Positions 35,558 to 46,321 of a stretch of 64,000 bases of DNA are shown here, one piece after another; positions within the stretch are counted from its first letter, which is position 1, and the number at the start of each line of letters is the position of its first letter. Location: assembly GCA_029204225.1 (NCBI GenBank), contig MU832089.1:1-64000 (forward strand), in the 5' to 3' direction. This stretch comes from Diphasiastrum complanatum. Its lineage: Eukaryota; Streptophyta; Lycopodiopsida; Lycopodiales; Lycopodiaceae. Position numbers and translations under genes: made by a program. The notes beneath the pieces were generated by a model. It had not been told where the DNA came from and did not search any database. It worked only from the letters and a program-made list of their open reading frames with translations.

Positions 35558-35911
35558 CAATGTCCTTGACAGAATCAGAATACATTGTAGCCTCTCAAGC
35601 TACAAAAAAAATAATTTGATTGAGAACTCTACTGTTTGATATCGGTCTCAGACAAACTGCCCCAACAGTCATCTGATGCAACAATCAGAGTGCTATTGCA
35701 TTACGATCAATCCTAGCTTTCACTCTAGGAGCAAGCACATCGAGATTAAGTACCACTACATCAGAAGTAGAATACTCAACAAGGAAATTTTGCAGAACGC
35801 ACATGGCAGCTGACATTTTTACAAAAGTGCTAAGTTAAGAAGCACAAAAGAAATTCAATGTTATTTTATGTCTGAAGATCAAGACATTCATGGATCCTGA
35901 TTAAGGGGAGG
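35558..35911 (+). pseudogene. Cop4 RNase H end and polypurine tract, right part
   Basis: It resumes with TESEYIVASQATKK and continues, with several stops, through positions matching the Cop7 RNase H tail (SKHIEIRYHYIRG) to a Pro-Asp-stop-like ending at about 35900. The tract TTAAGGGGAGG precedes the LTR. The element is dead but still alignable to Cop7 throughout. Confidence 0.78.
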
Positions 35912-36300
35912 TGTTGGATTTATATCCTCTCCATCCCTTATCTCATTGCTAATCTAGCTCCATTCACTTAGTGTATGTAAATACTTGTACAGTCGCACAA
36001 GTTTGTAGATTTTTGCAACCGCAAAAGAACCACAACTACAAGGTCCCTTCTTGTGGTCTGTAATGGCCTTCATAAAGATGTTCACTACGTATCGCAAGGC
36101 CCCGCAAGAGCGTCACTTGCGGTCACTAGCAATAGTGAGTGCCAAAGAAGACGGATCGCAAAGGACCCTCAAGAGCATCACTTGTGGTCTGCGCCAGACT
36201 TCATAAGACAAGCGATGCCAATTACAATGCTCCATCGCTCACGTTCTCTCTCCACGATCTCAAACATCGACTACTTGTACTTGCATCTGTCAATGTAAAA
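35912..36300 (+). repeat. Cop4 3' LTR, start certain, end unclear
   Basis: It starts TGTTGGATTTATATCC after the polypurine tract, as the Cop7 LTR starts TGTTGGATTTACTCC. It contains a 62-bp direct repeat built on CGCAAG-GCCC-CAAGAGC(G/A)TCACTTG (about 36088-36190). I cannot place the right end. Confidence 0.6.
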
Positions 36301-37449
36301 TGATATATAGATCTTCATCAATGTAATCACCAACTTACAATAGAACTCATACAATTCAATCAATTGAACATCAAAGCGCAATAACGTGTTCTTTTTCTTT
36401 GTTATACAAAGGACTATTTTAGGAAAAATACAATTCTGTCTACATTTATACATGTACTCTACAATTATATAATTTCTGTTGCAATAATTTGAATTGTATT
36501 GTACTGTGTCGAATGCATTTTCATCTTGTTCTGATCAATTGATATTATGTAGATAAAGTTATTCGTAGATTAAAATGTTTGTATGATGGATAATTTTTGT
36601 TGATTATAAGCTCTAGTTCTGAACTGATTACACATCTGCAAAGCACATCCAAATTTTTGTGTTCACCTATGGAACCTATCCTAGTAGACGTAGTGCACTC
36701 ACTGAGGGATCGGTTGAGTCATTCCATCTCGGCTCATTCCGTACATTTATTCACCCCCCAACACAATTTGATCACATATTCACATATTCATGTTGGGATT
36801 TGATCACATATTCATGTTGGGATTGGGTCTTGATGCATCCAAATGCGAAAGGAAACCACAAGGTTTCAAAACGAAAATGAGAGAACTTGGATTATCACTA
36901 GAAAGGAAGGATTGTTGATCTGAAAATTGCTAAAGTAGAAAAAATGCAATGGTACAACACGTTTACACTAAACGTGATATTATGTTGGATGAGGTTGTCG
37001 ATGATTTTAATATACCTGCTCATTGTAAGTTGATGTCAAGTTTTGATCGATTTACTTTAGTTTTTTTCAATAATTTTTGACCCATTGTGATTTTGCTGAT
37101 ATTTTTCTATCCAATGTTCAAGAGTGACAAAGTGTGAAATCACTAACAGGATAATTTGTTGTTGTGCATGCTACACTCGAAGAATTAATTTACAAGGGGA
37201 TGGTCCCATCAGACCTAAAACAAAGGAGAATATATTTTTTGAATCGTATGTATCTTCGTGCCAAAGAGGTCCATGAGGCATGAAAAAGTAGTACCTATCT
37301 CTATCCCTGAGTTAGATTTCCAAGATTAGCCTTCTATAGACAGAATAATCCAAGACCTCACAAAAGTGAAACTATGGCAGGAAATCCAATCATGCCTGAA
37401 ATTCACATTTGGGTCAAAATGTGTTTATACTATGAAAGTACTATACTTT
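36301..37449. other. Unassigned AT-rich DNA
   Basis: No gene is supported. A short tandem duplication (TTGATCACATATTC...ATGTTGGGAT) lies near 36765-36825. Confidence 0.45.
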
Positions 37450-38108
37450 AGGACAATAAATGGATCTACAAAAGATCCACAAGAGTGATTGGATGCTTTC
37501 TTAACAATCTAACAAAAAACTAGACACAAAAAAGTTGATCTAGATTGGCAATTTGACAAACAACAAGCATTAACAATCAAAAGCATTGATCAACATTTAA
37601 ATCTGAGCCCACATGTGTGTACTATAGGTTGTAGTATGGCCTTCAAGCTGAGAAACAAGTAGAAATTTATTTGTTTTCATTTGGATCACAAAAACTCAAT
37701 GTACATAGTGAACTAGCTTGAGATTGCCAATGAGCTCCAAAAATATTCTATCTTCTCACTATGGGAGCTTGGAATACATAGCAAAATAGATTTCCTTTGT
37801 GAAGTTAGGTGGATTTCCAACATATAATAAGGAAGTTAGCTCACTCTTCTTGCCCTAAAATGAAACCCTAGCCTAGATCCTAGAGTTATGCTTGGTAGGT
37901 TGCTAGTTGGTCAAATTTTCATCTTAAAATTAGGTTTAGGTCCTATAAAGTAGGGATGACCAGTAAATAGACATGACTAACTCTCTTGACCTACATTAGG
38001 AGTGGGTTGCCATGTGGCATTTTGTCTTTACATGTGTGGAGCCCAATTATACACAATATTTACAATGTTCTACATGGCTAGATTTGCCAAATTAGGCTAT
38101 TTTTCACA

Positions 38109-38120
38109 CTCCTTCTTTGG
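38109..38120 (-). promoter_or_regulatory. Cop6 polypurine tract
   Basis: The minus strand reads CCAAAGAAGGAG directly before the LTR start TGTGAAAA. Confidence 0.7.
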
Positions 38121-38531
38121 AAATAATAATGTATCTATACACAATTCTAAGACCTGATCTTAACATCAGAAATGAATCATATTCAAGATGACTAATCAGC
38201 CCCCAAAGATAATGACATGATCTATCACCATATCCAAGATAGAGCTTCTTTGATCTTGATCTCCTCCAAGATGAATTGAAGAGTCTTGATTCTTCCTTGC
38301 ACCTTTGCACTTGATTTCTTCCATGTTAAGTGAAGATGCATGAAATTGAAACTTGCTCCTCCTTGATCTTGATGCTTCTCTTTGAAGAAAATCTGATGTC
38401 TCCATGTCTTGTGAAAATCACACTGATCAAGATTACAAAACATGTACTTGCTACTATTACCAAGATTCATCATGCTAGAATGACCAGTCCACAAACCATC
38501 AAAAGTAAGCATGATTTTCCTAATCTTGTAA

Positions 38532-39557
38532 TTACAAGTGATCTTGAACTTCATGAATTAGATCACTAAGACATAAAAACTTGTTCTCAAATGAGTCATT
38601 GTACATCTTATCTTCAATTTCCTTCTTGATGAAGCCCTCGAGTTGCCTCATGTAGATCTCATAGCAAAATGGTTCATCAAGCATTGGAGTAAGAAAAGTG
38701 TTGAAAGTGAATGGTTGAGAATCTTCCCCTTGATTACCTTTTCCAAGATAAGTGAGCCTTGAAGGCTCGGCCCTTGCCTTTGTGGATCTTCTTGGAGCAC
38801 TTGATCTTTGAGGTGGATCCTCCTCAATCCTTTGTTGCTCCTCCTCAATCCTTGCAAGATCATTGACACCAAGGTTGTTGATTTCACTTTCATTCATACA
38901 AGATACTAGATAGATCCAAGCATCTCTTGTATAAACATCTAAGAATGTTTCATGCATCTTATCATCACTACATGGTACACGAGGAAAAGAGTGTACATTT
39001 GAATGAATGATTTTCTCTTTTGCCATAACAATAATAGCATCCAACTTAAACAAACCACCTTGTTTAACACCATTTGCTATGCAATTATCATTCTTCATGA
39101 TGGAACAAACTCCATGCTTGAAGTGAACATCTAAACCATCATCCATTAGTTGTCCAACACTAAGCAAGCTCCTGGTAATTAATGATGCAAAAAGGACATT
39201 GTCTAGATCCATCCTTTTGCTAGATCCTAGACTTAATGAGATGGTACCAACACCATATATCTTACACTCTTGATCATTTGCTAAAGAAAAAAATTTATTA
39301 GCACCATTGAAAGAGTGTAAGGTTGAGAATGTGTCCTTTTGGAAAGTCATGTGGGAGCTAGCCCCACTATCAACCCACCAAGTGTCTTTTGAGTTGCTTT
39401 TGCTTGTTGGAGTGGATGTAGATACCATCAAAGATGAGATCTCCTCATCTTCATCCTCTTCATATGCAAGGTTCCCTTGTTTGTCCTCCTCCTCTTTTGC
39501 TCTTATCCTCTTGTAGCATTCGGATGCATAATGCCCCTTCGTTCCACAAAGAAGCAT
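38532..39557 (-). CDS. Cop6 protease-fusion ORF (341 codons, uninterrupted)
   Basis: The frame opens in a damaged zinc knuckle (LCGTKGHYASEC) and an acidic linker, then the complete protease core WWVDSGASSHMTFQKDTFS. It runs through SLSLGSSKRMDLDNVL and LLSVGQLMDDGLDV to GGLFKLDAII. There the integrase core is skipped, leaving only a scrap (FLDVYTRDAWIYL) of the FIDDYTR region. The frame continues into RIEEEQQRIEEDPPQRSSAP and RRSTKARAEPSRLTY, then a short tail. It remains open across these deletion joints, which is unusual for a dead copy. The protease could be functional if expressed; this is inference. Confidence 0.7.
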   Translation of the reverse strand: MLLCGTKGHYASECYKRIRAKEEEDKQGNLAYEEDEDEEISSLMVSTSTPTSKSNSKDTWWVDSGASSHMTFQKDTFSTLHSFNGANKFFSLANDQECKIYGVGTISLSLGSSKRMDLDNVLFASLITRSLLSVGQLMDDGLDVHFKHGVCSIMKNDNCIANGVKQGGLFKLDAIIVMAKEKIIHSNVHSFPRVPCSDDKMHETFLDVYTRDAWIYLVSCMNESEINNLGVNDLARIEEEQQRIEEDPPQRSSAPRRSTKARAEPSRLTYLGKGNQGEDSQPFTFNTFLTPMLDEPFCYEIYMRQLEGFIKKEIEDKMYNDSFENKFLCLSDLIHEVQDHL

Positions 39558-39823
39558 TTTTGCTTTGACTTGTTTTTTGAGCTTGATGCATCATCCTCTT
39601 CTTTGGCCTCCTTTGGATGTTTCTTCTTTCCATTGGTCTTCTTTTTGCCCTTTAATGAAAAATTGGCTTTCTCATCACCATCATGCAAAGACAAGAATCT
39701 CATCCTAGATTTTGCATGGAGCATCCTACACTCTTCAGCCACTAATACATTGTGAAGTTTTTTTATAGTTGGCAAATTGTCTTGGATGGCAAAAGACCAA
39801 ATTTGCAAAGTCATCTCCTAGAC
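39503..39823 (-). pseudogene. Cop6 gag C-terminal fragment
   Basis: The sequence FAIQDNLPTIKKLHNVLVAEE and RMRFLSLHDGDEKANFSLKG are copia gag. The frame shifts near the zinc knuckle, one base short relative to the ORF that follows. Homology to gag ends abruptly at 39823, where unrelated tandemly repeated DNA begins. Confidence 0.8.
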
Positions 39824-39990
39824 CAGGCCCTCCATTTTCTAGTAGGTTCAGCCTTAGAGGAGGAGATATAGTTCAGGGTTTATTCATTGTGGTTCTAAGT
39901 TAATCCAGGCCCTCTATTATTTAGTAGGTTAAGCCTTGGAGAAGGAGGCTTGGTTTAGGGTTCTTATCCATGTTGTAGTTATAAAACAAG
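39823..39990. repeat. Two-copy tandem repeat, 82 bp period
   Basis: CCAGGCCCTC, TAGTAGGTT and AGCCTTRGAG occur in order at 39823 and again at 39905. Confidence 0.8.
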
Positions 39991-41988
39991 AGAGAAAGAG
40001 AAAGAGAGTGGATCTTACCCTCAGGAATACTCACCACCATGCCCATGACTGTCTTTCTTGCATCCATATCCATGCTAGTTGGAAATAGCCTTAGTGAGGG
40101 TTAGTTGGGAGAAGCCATAACTCGATCTAGTTGGAGCCATAGCTGGTTGCATGCCAAAGTGCCAACATTGGCGTTGTTGCCGCTCTCTTCTCACTATCCT
40201 TCTTGTTTTGTAGCTTCTTGCTTCTAGTTTTTGCTTTTTTGTGCATTGTTTTGTTGCATACTTGCTTAGTTTATGCAATAATCCTATTTTTAGTTTGTTT
40301 GTATGTTCTTTTTGCTGTTTTCAGGTGACAACAAGCTAAGGATAAGCCGGACCGCTCCACATTTGAGGGAGGAGAACCACCCTCAAGAAAACTTGCCAAA
40401 AAGAGGCTCAAAAAAGGGTTTTTTGAGCAAATCTCACACAGCCTATTAGCAGCTCTTTCAACAATTAAGATCGACCAAACAGGCCTATTCAATCATTGAT
40501 GTCCTTCCATCGCTACTGTTCATGTATGCCTACTTTTCTTAGCTTTCTTATTACTGCTCATTTTCCTATAGCTACGCCTACCAAGTTTCCCCCATATTTC
40601 TGCTCACCTAGGCCCTGTTTGTTGCATCTGTCCTACCCATGTTCTTGCTACTGCTCGATCTTTTTCTGGCTACCCGTTCCTATTGCCTCCCAATATATTG
40701 TGAAAGTGCATTCTAAAACAAGGGACCTGAATGTCTTTTCTTCTGGCATGCACTTCCATATTTTGTCAACTCAATTTGGAATGGATTCCATGAGCAAGAT
40801 AATAGATCCACCTCATAGAGAGCACGAGCAGCTCAGTTTTCGTTCATCTACACATGAGCTCATGGGCTGATCTTTTGACAAAGCGTCCACTAGTTCTAAT
40901 GTATCTTGTTGTCTGGAACAAGACCATGGCACAATCTTCAGCCTTGTGAGGTCTCACAAAGTCTTAGACCATCAAGTTTTTCATGCATAATGCAGACCAA
41001 AATACTACACATCCTGACTCACTTCATCAGTGTGTGATGCATAAAGGGAACATGTGTTTTACGCCCGACCACTTGGACTTCACTATGCATTGAAAACTAT
41101 ACTCAAATGGCTGGTGCTGTGCAGACCCAGTTCTTGTCTGCCCCGTTCCTACCTCCTACACCTGTCACATTTCTGAATTGATCTTCTTAGTTGCTATGAA
41201 GCCAAAGCACAATGTTCACACCTGCAGCCCTTTGAACATCTGCATCAATTTTTCTAAAGATTACAAATCTTTGATAATCATGCTTATGGTTGAGAAATTT
41301 CTCTGTCAAAAATCACTCTTTTGATGAAAAGTATTTTTACTAACTAACAAATTTTTGCATTGCAAGTCCGATGCACTTTTCTATCTAGAAAGAGGCATAG
41401 TTCCAATTTAGATATCAATGCACTTTCTGGAAATAGATAGGTGCATTTCTAGTAGCAAAATCAATGTACCTTCTGCTCTCAGAATGCCCTCAAAAGTAGT
41501 GCATTGCATCTACACCATTTTCTAGGTAGTCCAGACCCTAAGGTCCATCAAAATGGCCTGTCAGATTCTCTTCCCCCCTGCAAAGATGATGATGTGTAGA
41601 TCCGCTCCAAAGAAGTTGTGTTTTTGGCTGGGCGAGTGAGTGTAGACTTGCTATAGATTGGCTTTTGGCTGGGCGAGTGCATGAAAAGCACATGGGTCAC
41701 ATTTTTTTGACTGGGCAAGAAGTACACGAGTAGGGAGAATTTTTTTGGACTTTCCAAACATTAAGATCCACCATTTGGGCTGAGAAAACTGGTATAATTA
41801 GTGATAAATGTCGGAGCTAGGCTATTACACTACTCGCACAACCATTTTTGGCATTTGGAGGTATGAAGATCCATCTTTTGGACCTGTGCAAGTACTCAAC
41901 ATCAGCCACACATGAATTTTAACACTTAGGTCTGATTTTTGGACTTCTGAAGTGCTTTTCAGTACTAACATGATTTGCACAACAGAAT
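39991..41988. other. Unassigned DNA
   Basis: No gene is supported. Short open frames at 40075-40278 and 40496-40870 match nothing I recognise. A purine tract at about 39987-40008 is low complexity. Confidence 0.4.
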
Positions 41989-42925
41989 TCAGGTGTGCGA
42001 GTCATTCCTCAGGTGTGCGAGTCATTCCTCAGGTGTGCGAGTCATTTCAAGCTATTTTTTACCTTCTTCCGATCTGTGAGCGAGTTCCTCACCATTCAAA
42101 CAGCTGTATGAGTACCTCAGGTAGGTTGGGCGGGTAGGTTCCCCTATGCGAGATCATTACTTCAACCATTCTATTGTGCAGGTCATTTTTTGGAGTTGTG
42201 CGAGTCATTTTTGGAGTTGTACGAGTCATTTTTTGGAGTTGTACGAGTCATTTTTGGAGTTGTGCGAGTCATTTCTGTGTTGTACGAGTCATTTTTGGAG
42301 TTGTACAAATCATTTTTGGAGTTGTGCTAGTCATTTTTGTGTTGTACGAGTCATTTTTTGAATTGTGCTAAGCGTATCAATAGTCATTTCTATGTTGTAC
42401 GAGTCATTTTTGGAGTTGTATGAGTCATTTTTCACCGTGTGCAAGTCCTTTTTCACCCTGTCTATACGAGTCATTTTTCATCGTGTGCGAGTAAGTAACT
42501 TCTTGTGTGCGAGTCATTTTTCACCCTATTTGTGCGAATCATTTTGACTTCTTTTTTGCATCATTCAGATCTGTGCAAGTCATTTGACTTGTGTTTTGCA
42601 TTATTTAGATTTGTGCGAGTCATTTTGACTTGTTTTTTGCACCGCTCACCTTGTGTGAATAGGTTGACTTGTTCTTGGTTTTTCAGTTGGTGAATCCGTT
42701 TTTCACCCATTTTTTGACATTCGTCCATCTGTTCCTAAACCAAGAAGCAGGGGTGCGAGTTCGTAAATATTTAGTTAGGTGTGCGAGTGCTTACTATATG
42801 GTGTGCGAGTGCATAAACCCTCAGAAGTTTGTTGTGCACATCATTTTTGAATTGTACGAGTCGTTTTTTGAGGTGTGCGAGTCATTTTTTGAATTTTGCG
42901 AGTCATTTTTGAGCTGTGCAAGTCA
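41989..42925. repeat. Minisatellite based on TGCGAGTCATTTTT
   Basis: It begins with about three copies of AGGTGTGCGAGTCATTCCTC. It continues as some twenty units of TGTGCGAGTCATTTTTGGAGT and variants (TGTACGAGTC, CACCGTGTGCGAGTC), and fades into longer spaced copies after 42500. Units are mostly 20-23 bp. Because many are 21 bp, spurious frames such as VRVIFGV repeats appear. Confidence 0.93.
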
Positions 42926-42988
42926 TTCCTTGGAATCCACACAGACCCTTCTCAACTATAGGAGTGTTCAAAAACTCCCAGAGGAGTT

Positions 42989-43020
42989 TAAAAAAAAAAC
43001 AAAACAAAACAAAACAAAAC
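42989..43020. repeat. (AAAAC)n microsatellite
   Basis: A run of A followed by five AAAAC units, about 55 bases before the Cop7 LTR. Confidence 0.9.
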
Positions 43021-43075
43021 CTGTAGAAATACCTTCAAGTGCAAAATCTTTGATCTTTCTCAAAATAGAACTATC

Positions 43076-44154
43076 TGTTGGATTTACTCCTTCTTCTCTC
43101 CTAAATTCCAATTTTAATTTGCCTCCATTAATGCTGTACATTTTCTAACATTGTCGAGCAGTCTGCATTTTTACACGTGAATTCGCATAGACGAATAAAT
43201 GGCGAACAAGTCACGACACTTGTTCGCGACACTGTGCAAGAGACGGAAAGGGACACTACCTTACCAAATGGCAAAGTGCCCTAAGAATTAAGGCACTCTG
43301 TAAATTTTACCTTAAGGCCATCTGCAAGAGTGACGCACCTTTACATCATCATAAACGTTCATCTGACATCACACCCTTTTCACGCTCTCCCTATGCAGTT
43401 GCGCTAACAGATTGGACAATGATGGTAGCCGCCCACGATCTACCACAGACAACACATACACTCTGTACTTTCACATCTGCACACCTGTAGTAATATGTAT
43501 ATATACTGGATACTTTTCATGTGTTCAGTGATGAAGTGATGAATGACGCAAAACGTTGAAGTTATGCTATTTTGATCAAGGAGGTTTCATTTCTCATTAC
43601 AGATAGAAATAAGCTTTGTTGAGCATGCGATTTCGTCCGCTATTGCCTTGTGCTCTACCGCAGTATTGATTTGTATATTTTCATGTACTTAATCTGATAA
43701 TAGCTCATTTGTTCTGCATTCAGATCTATTTCAATGTTGCTATGCTTATCTTTCATTCTGTCTGGTCTTTCTAATTGCTCTTTCTGGTTTTAGACGATTA
43801 GTTTTTTTTTTTCTTGTCTTTCGCGAACAATTTGTGACTAACAACCAGTAGAGCATAGCCTAGTTATTCGCAAATCATTCGCGACAAATTATTTATCTAG
43901 TGCTTCAGCCATTCTAAAGGTTTGGCTACGTAATCTAGAATGGCTATGATTTCTATCACTAAAGTTTCTGTTCATTCTGATAGGCGTAGTCATGCTTAGG
44001 GAGAGAGTCATTTAGATCCATTTTTTGCTGTGCATGAACATCATTCGTTCAAGATTTGTTTCTTGTTCGAGTTTCGTCTCTTATTCGAGACTCGTTTCTC
44101 GTTCGCCGATTGTTCGTCATCCATTCGTCCTCATCCCTCTCTCAAAACCCACCA
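43076..44154 (+). repeat. Cop7 5' LTR (1079 bp)
   Basis: It starts TGTTGGATTTACTCC and ends AAAACCCACCA, next to the PBS. It contains several Ser-Leu-free stretches with repeated TTCGAGA/TTCGTT words near its end (44040-44110). Confidence 0.92.
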
Positions 44155-44166
44155 TGGTATAAGAGC
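44155..44166 (+). promoter_or_regulatory. Cop7 primer-binding site, variant
   Basis: TGGTATAAGAGC differs from the initiator-Met PBS by C to A at position 7. It lies immediately after the LTR. Confidence 0.85.
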
Positions 44167-44313
44167 TATTTTTGTAGCTTGATTAGCTTCCATAGTACAA
44201 GACTCTACTAGCCGATAGAGTAACTGTCTTTTTGTTCTTTATTTCTTCTAGTATTAGATTTTCATACTTAGGTCACTGATAGTTTCGTCTATCACCTAGA
44301 CTAATTCTTCCAC

Positions 44314-45209
44314 ATGGATTCTCAAGGGAAAGCCAGTCCTCTCATGGACAAGCTTGATGGAGCCAATTACCATCTGTGGAAATTCAAGATGAAAACTGTG
44401 CTAATGGCAAAAGAATTGTATGACGTTGTTACAGGTGTAGAAGGAAAACCCGATGCAGACGACGCAACAATCGCCAGATGGAAGCTGAAGGATGGAAAAG
44501 CTTTCGTGCTAATCATCCTCAACATCTCGGATACACAGATCGGCCATGTATCCGAGGCTCAGACATCGAAAGAAGTCTGGGACATCTTGAGCACTCTATA
44601 CGAAGTGCGAGATATAGCTTCCAAGCTACATCTCAGGAAGAAATTTTACTCCCTCAAGATGAAAAATGGTGATTCTCTCTAACACAAATGGCCGCTGTTG
44701 GATCTGTCATAGACGATCAAGACGCAGTAATGCAACTGCTTTCAAGCTTGCCAAGTTCTTACGACAGCTAGGTGATGATCATCACGACTCATCCAGAGTT
44801 GACTCTTTCCAGAGTCATCACTATGTTGTTGCAGGAAGATACGCGGAGGAACGAAGCCTCAAGTTCCTCAGCTGATTCTCACGCTTTATATACCAACAAG
44901 AGCATGACAAAGCAAAAGGAAGAAGAAAGGCCCAAAGCAATCAAAGCCAGACCAGAAACCAGCTCAGCGCAAGGAACAGTCGAATCCGCATACAATGAAG
45001 AAGCTGTTTTACAGATACTGCAAACGAAACAACCACGAAATTCAAGACTACCAAATACTTCAAGCAAAAGGAGACTGGAAGGACGATCAAGGCCCTATGG
45101 TCAGACAATGGTGGAGAATACAACTCTGTCGAGTTCAAGGAGTACTGCCAAAGCCAAGGCATTGAGCAGCAATTCATCACTCCTTACAGTCCTCAGTCTA
45201 ATGGCTTAG
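44314..45209 (+). pseudogene. Cop7 gag and 5' part of pol, deleted
   Basis: Gag begins MDSQGKASPLMDKLDGANYH with the copia motif LWKFKMKTVLMAKELYDVV. It is open to a stop at 44682, then continues in other frames to a decayed zinc knuckle (YCKRNNHEIQDYQ near 45010). At about 45090 the sequence jumps to the integrase core (LWSDNGGEYNSVEFKEYCQ, then TPYSPQSNG), so protease, the zinc-binding domain and the first catalytic Asp are deleted. Cop8 is inserted at 45209, within the Gly-Leu-Val-Glu of the integrase catalytic Glu motif. Confidence 0.85.
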
Positions 45210-45864
45210 TGTGAAAAATACAGATCCTAAGTGGATCTAAACTCCAAGATCATTGGCTTGAATGCTTGCACTCCAAACTACATAAGCTAGGAATTGGCAA
45301 CACATTCTATGCTACCTAGAATGCAAAGAACTTGATCAAAAAGCATTTATCACAAATGGAAACTTCCATAAACATCAAGTGCGGCCCAAAATAGCATTAT
45401 AAAGTCCATAATACATCAGCCTATCACTTTTGGAAAGCACCTAAGATCATACACAATAGCTTGAAGACAATACACACAACAATGCTCTCAATGGAGGAAG
45501 AAACAATGACAATGATCTATTGATCTCAATGAAGCATACAAAAGGTTTCTCCAACCTGTTTTCCACGACTTCCCTACTATTTATGGATGAGGAAGATGAC
45601 TCTCTCTCCTCTCTCTAGAAGGTACTTGACCCTAGATATTCCCTATATAGGAAAAATAGCTAAAAATGGCTTATATGACCAAAATACATCAAAATGGTCT
45701 CATTTTGAAGGGTATGAAGTTTGACACTTCATCATACTAAAAAAATACAGTAAATAAAAACATTGTGGCCTGGTTCACACGTGTGAAACTCCAGAACCAA
45801 AACTATTTACAATTTTAGCCAATTTAGACCTCAAACTAGCTAGGAAATGTTGACAATTTTCACA
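45210..45864 (-). repeat. Cop8 3' LTR (655 bp)
   Basis: It runs from TGTGAAAAATACAG to ACAATTTTCACA on the plus strand. The minus-strand TATA candidate is CCTATATAGGG near 45640-45652. The only difference I noticed from the other LTR is the A in TTTAGACCTC (G in the partner). Confidence 0.95.
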
Positions 45865-45877
45865 CTCCCTCTTCAAC
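45865..45877 (-). promoter_or_regulatory. Cop8 polypurine tract
   Basis: The minus strand reads GTTGAAGAGGGAG directly before the LTR start TGTGAAAA. Confidence 0.85.
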
Positions 45878-46321
45878 ATTGGATGCTAGTTTCAACATAG
45901 TCTTTGAGCACATTCCAAGATTAGATCTATGCATTAAATATAGGTCCTTTCCCAATGGTTTGGTGAAGATATCAGCCACACACTCCTTTGAAGAGACATG
46001 TTGAAGCTCCACCTCTTTGGCAATGACTTGATCTCTCACAAAATGGTGAGCAATCTCAATGTGCTTGCTCCTTGCATGAAAAACAGGATTGCTTGCCAAG
46101 CTTTGGGCTGAAAGGTTATCACAAAGTATGATTGGAGTCTTCTCTGGTTCCAGCAAGTGAAGATCCAATAACATCCTCTTGATCCAAAGAATCTCCTTGG
46201 TGCATGTTGTTAATGCCTTGTACTCGGCTAGGGTGGAAGATAGAGAGATAGTTGGTTGCTTCTTTGATAGCCATGAGACCACTCCATCTCTATCCATTTG
46301 ATCACCTGCAAAATCTGAATC
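45866..46321 (-). pseudogene. Cop8 RNase H domain
   Basis: It starts at the deletion joint with DSDFAGDQMDRDGVVSWLSK. The variable middle of the usual DRKSTSGY stretch is missing, so there is a second small deletion. It continues with ISLSSTLAEYKALTTCTKEI, SNPVFHARSKHIEIAHHFV and ECVADIFTKPLGKDL, the normal copia C-terminus. Copia RNase H would remove the RNA template. It is out of frame with the RT fragment before it. Confidence 0.87.

Larger units (their letters stand above)
37450..39823 (-). mobile_element. Cop6: internally deleted copia, truncated in gag
   Basis: On the minus strand the 3' LTR (about 37450-38108) begins TGTGAAAAATAGCC, preceded by a purine tract. The interior (38109-39823) has the gag C-terminal part, zinc knuckle, protease and a short fusion tail. 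It breaks off at 39823 inside gag, so the 5' LTR and PBS are lost. Integrase core, RT and RNase H are all absent. The inner LTR edge is clear; the outer one is judged from weak similarity to the Cop8 LTR. Confidence 0.75.

Noticed and set aside
40790-40930. Copia RNase H tail (WADLLTK-like words)
   Set aside because: Only one short motif, with no alignable flanking domain and no LTR or polypurine tract after it.
42146-42371. ORFs with VRVIFGV and CTSHFWS repeats
   Set aside because: They are frames through a 21-bp minisatellite; the unit length keeps frames open by chance.
41989-42925. Possible CRISPR-like array
   Set aside because: Units are contiguous and degenerate with no unique spacers, and the genome is eukaryotic.
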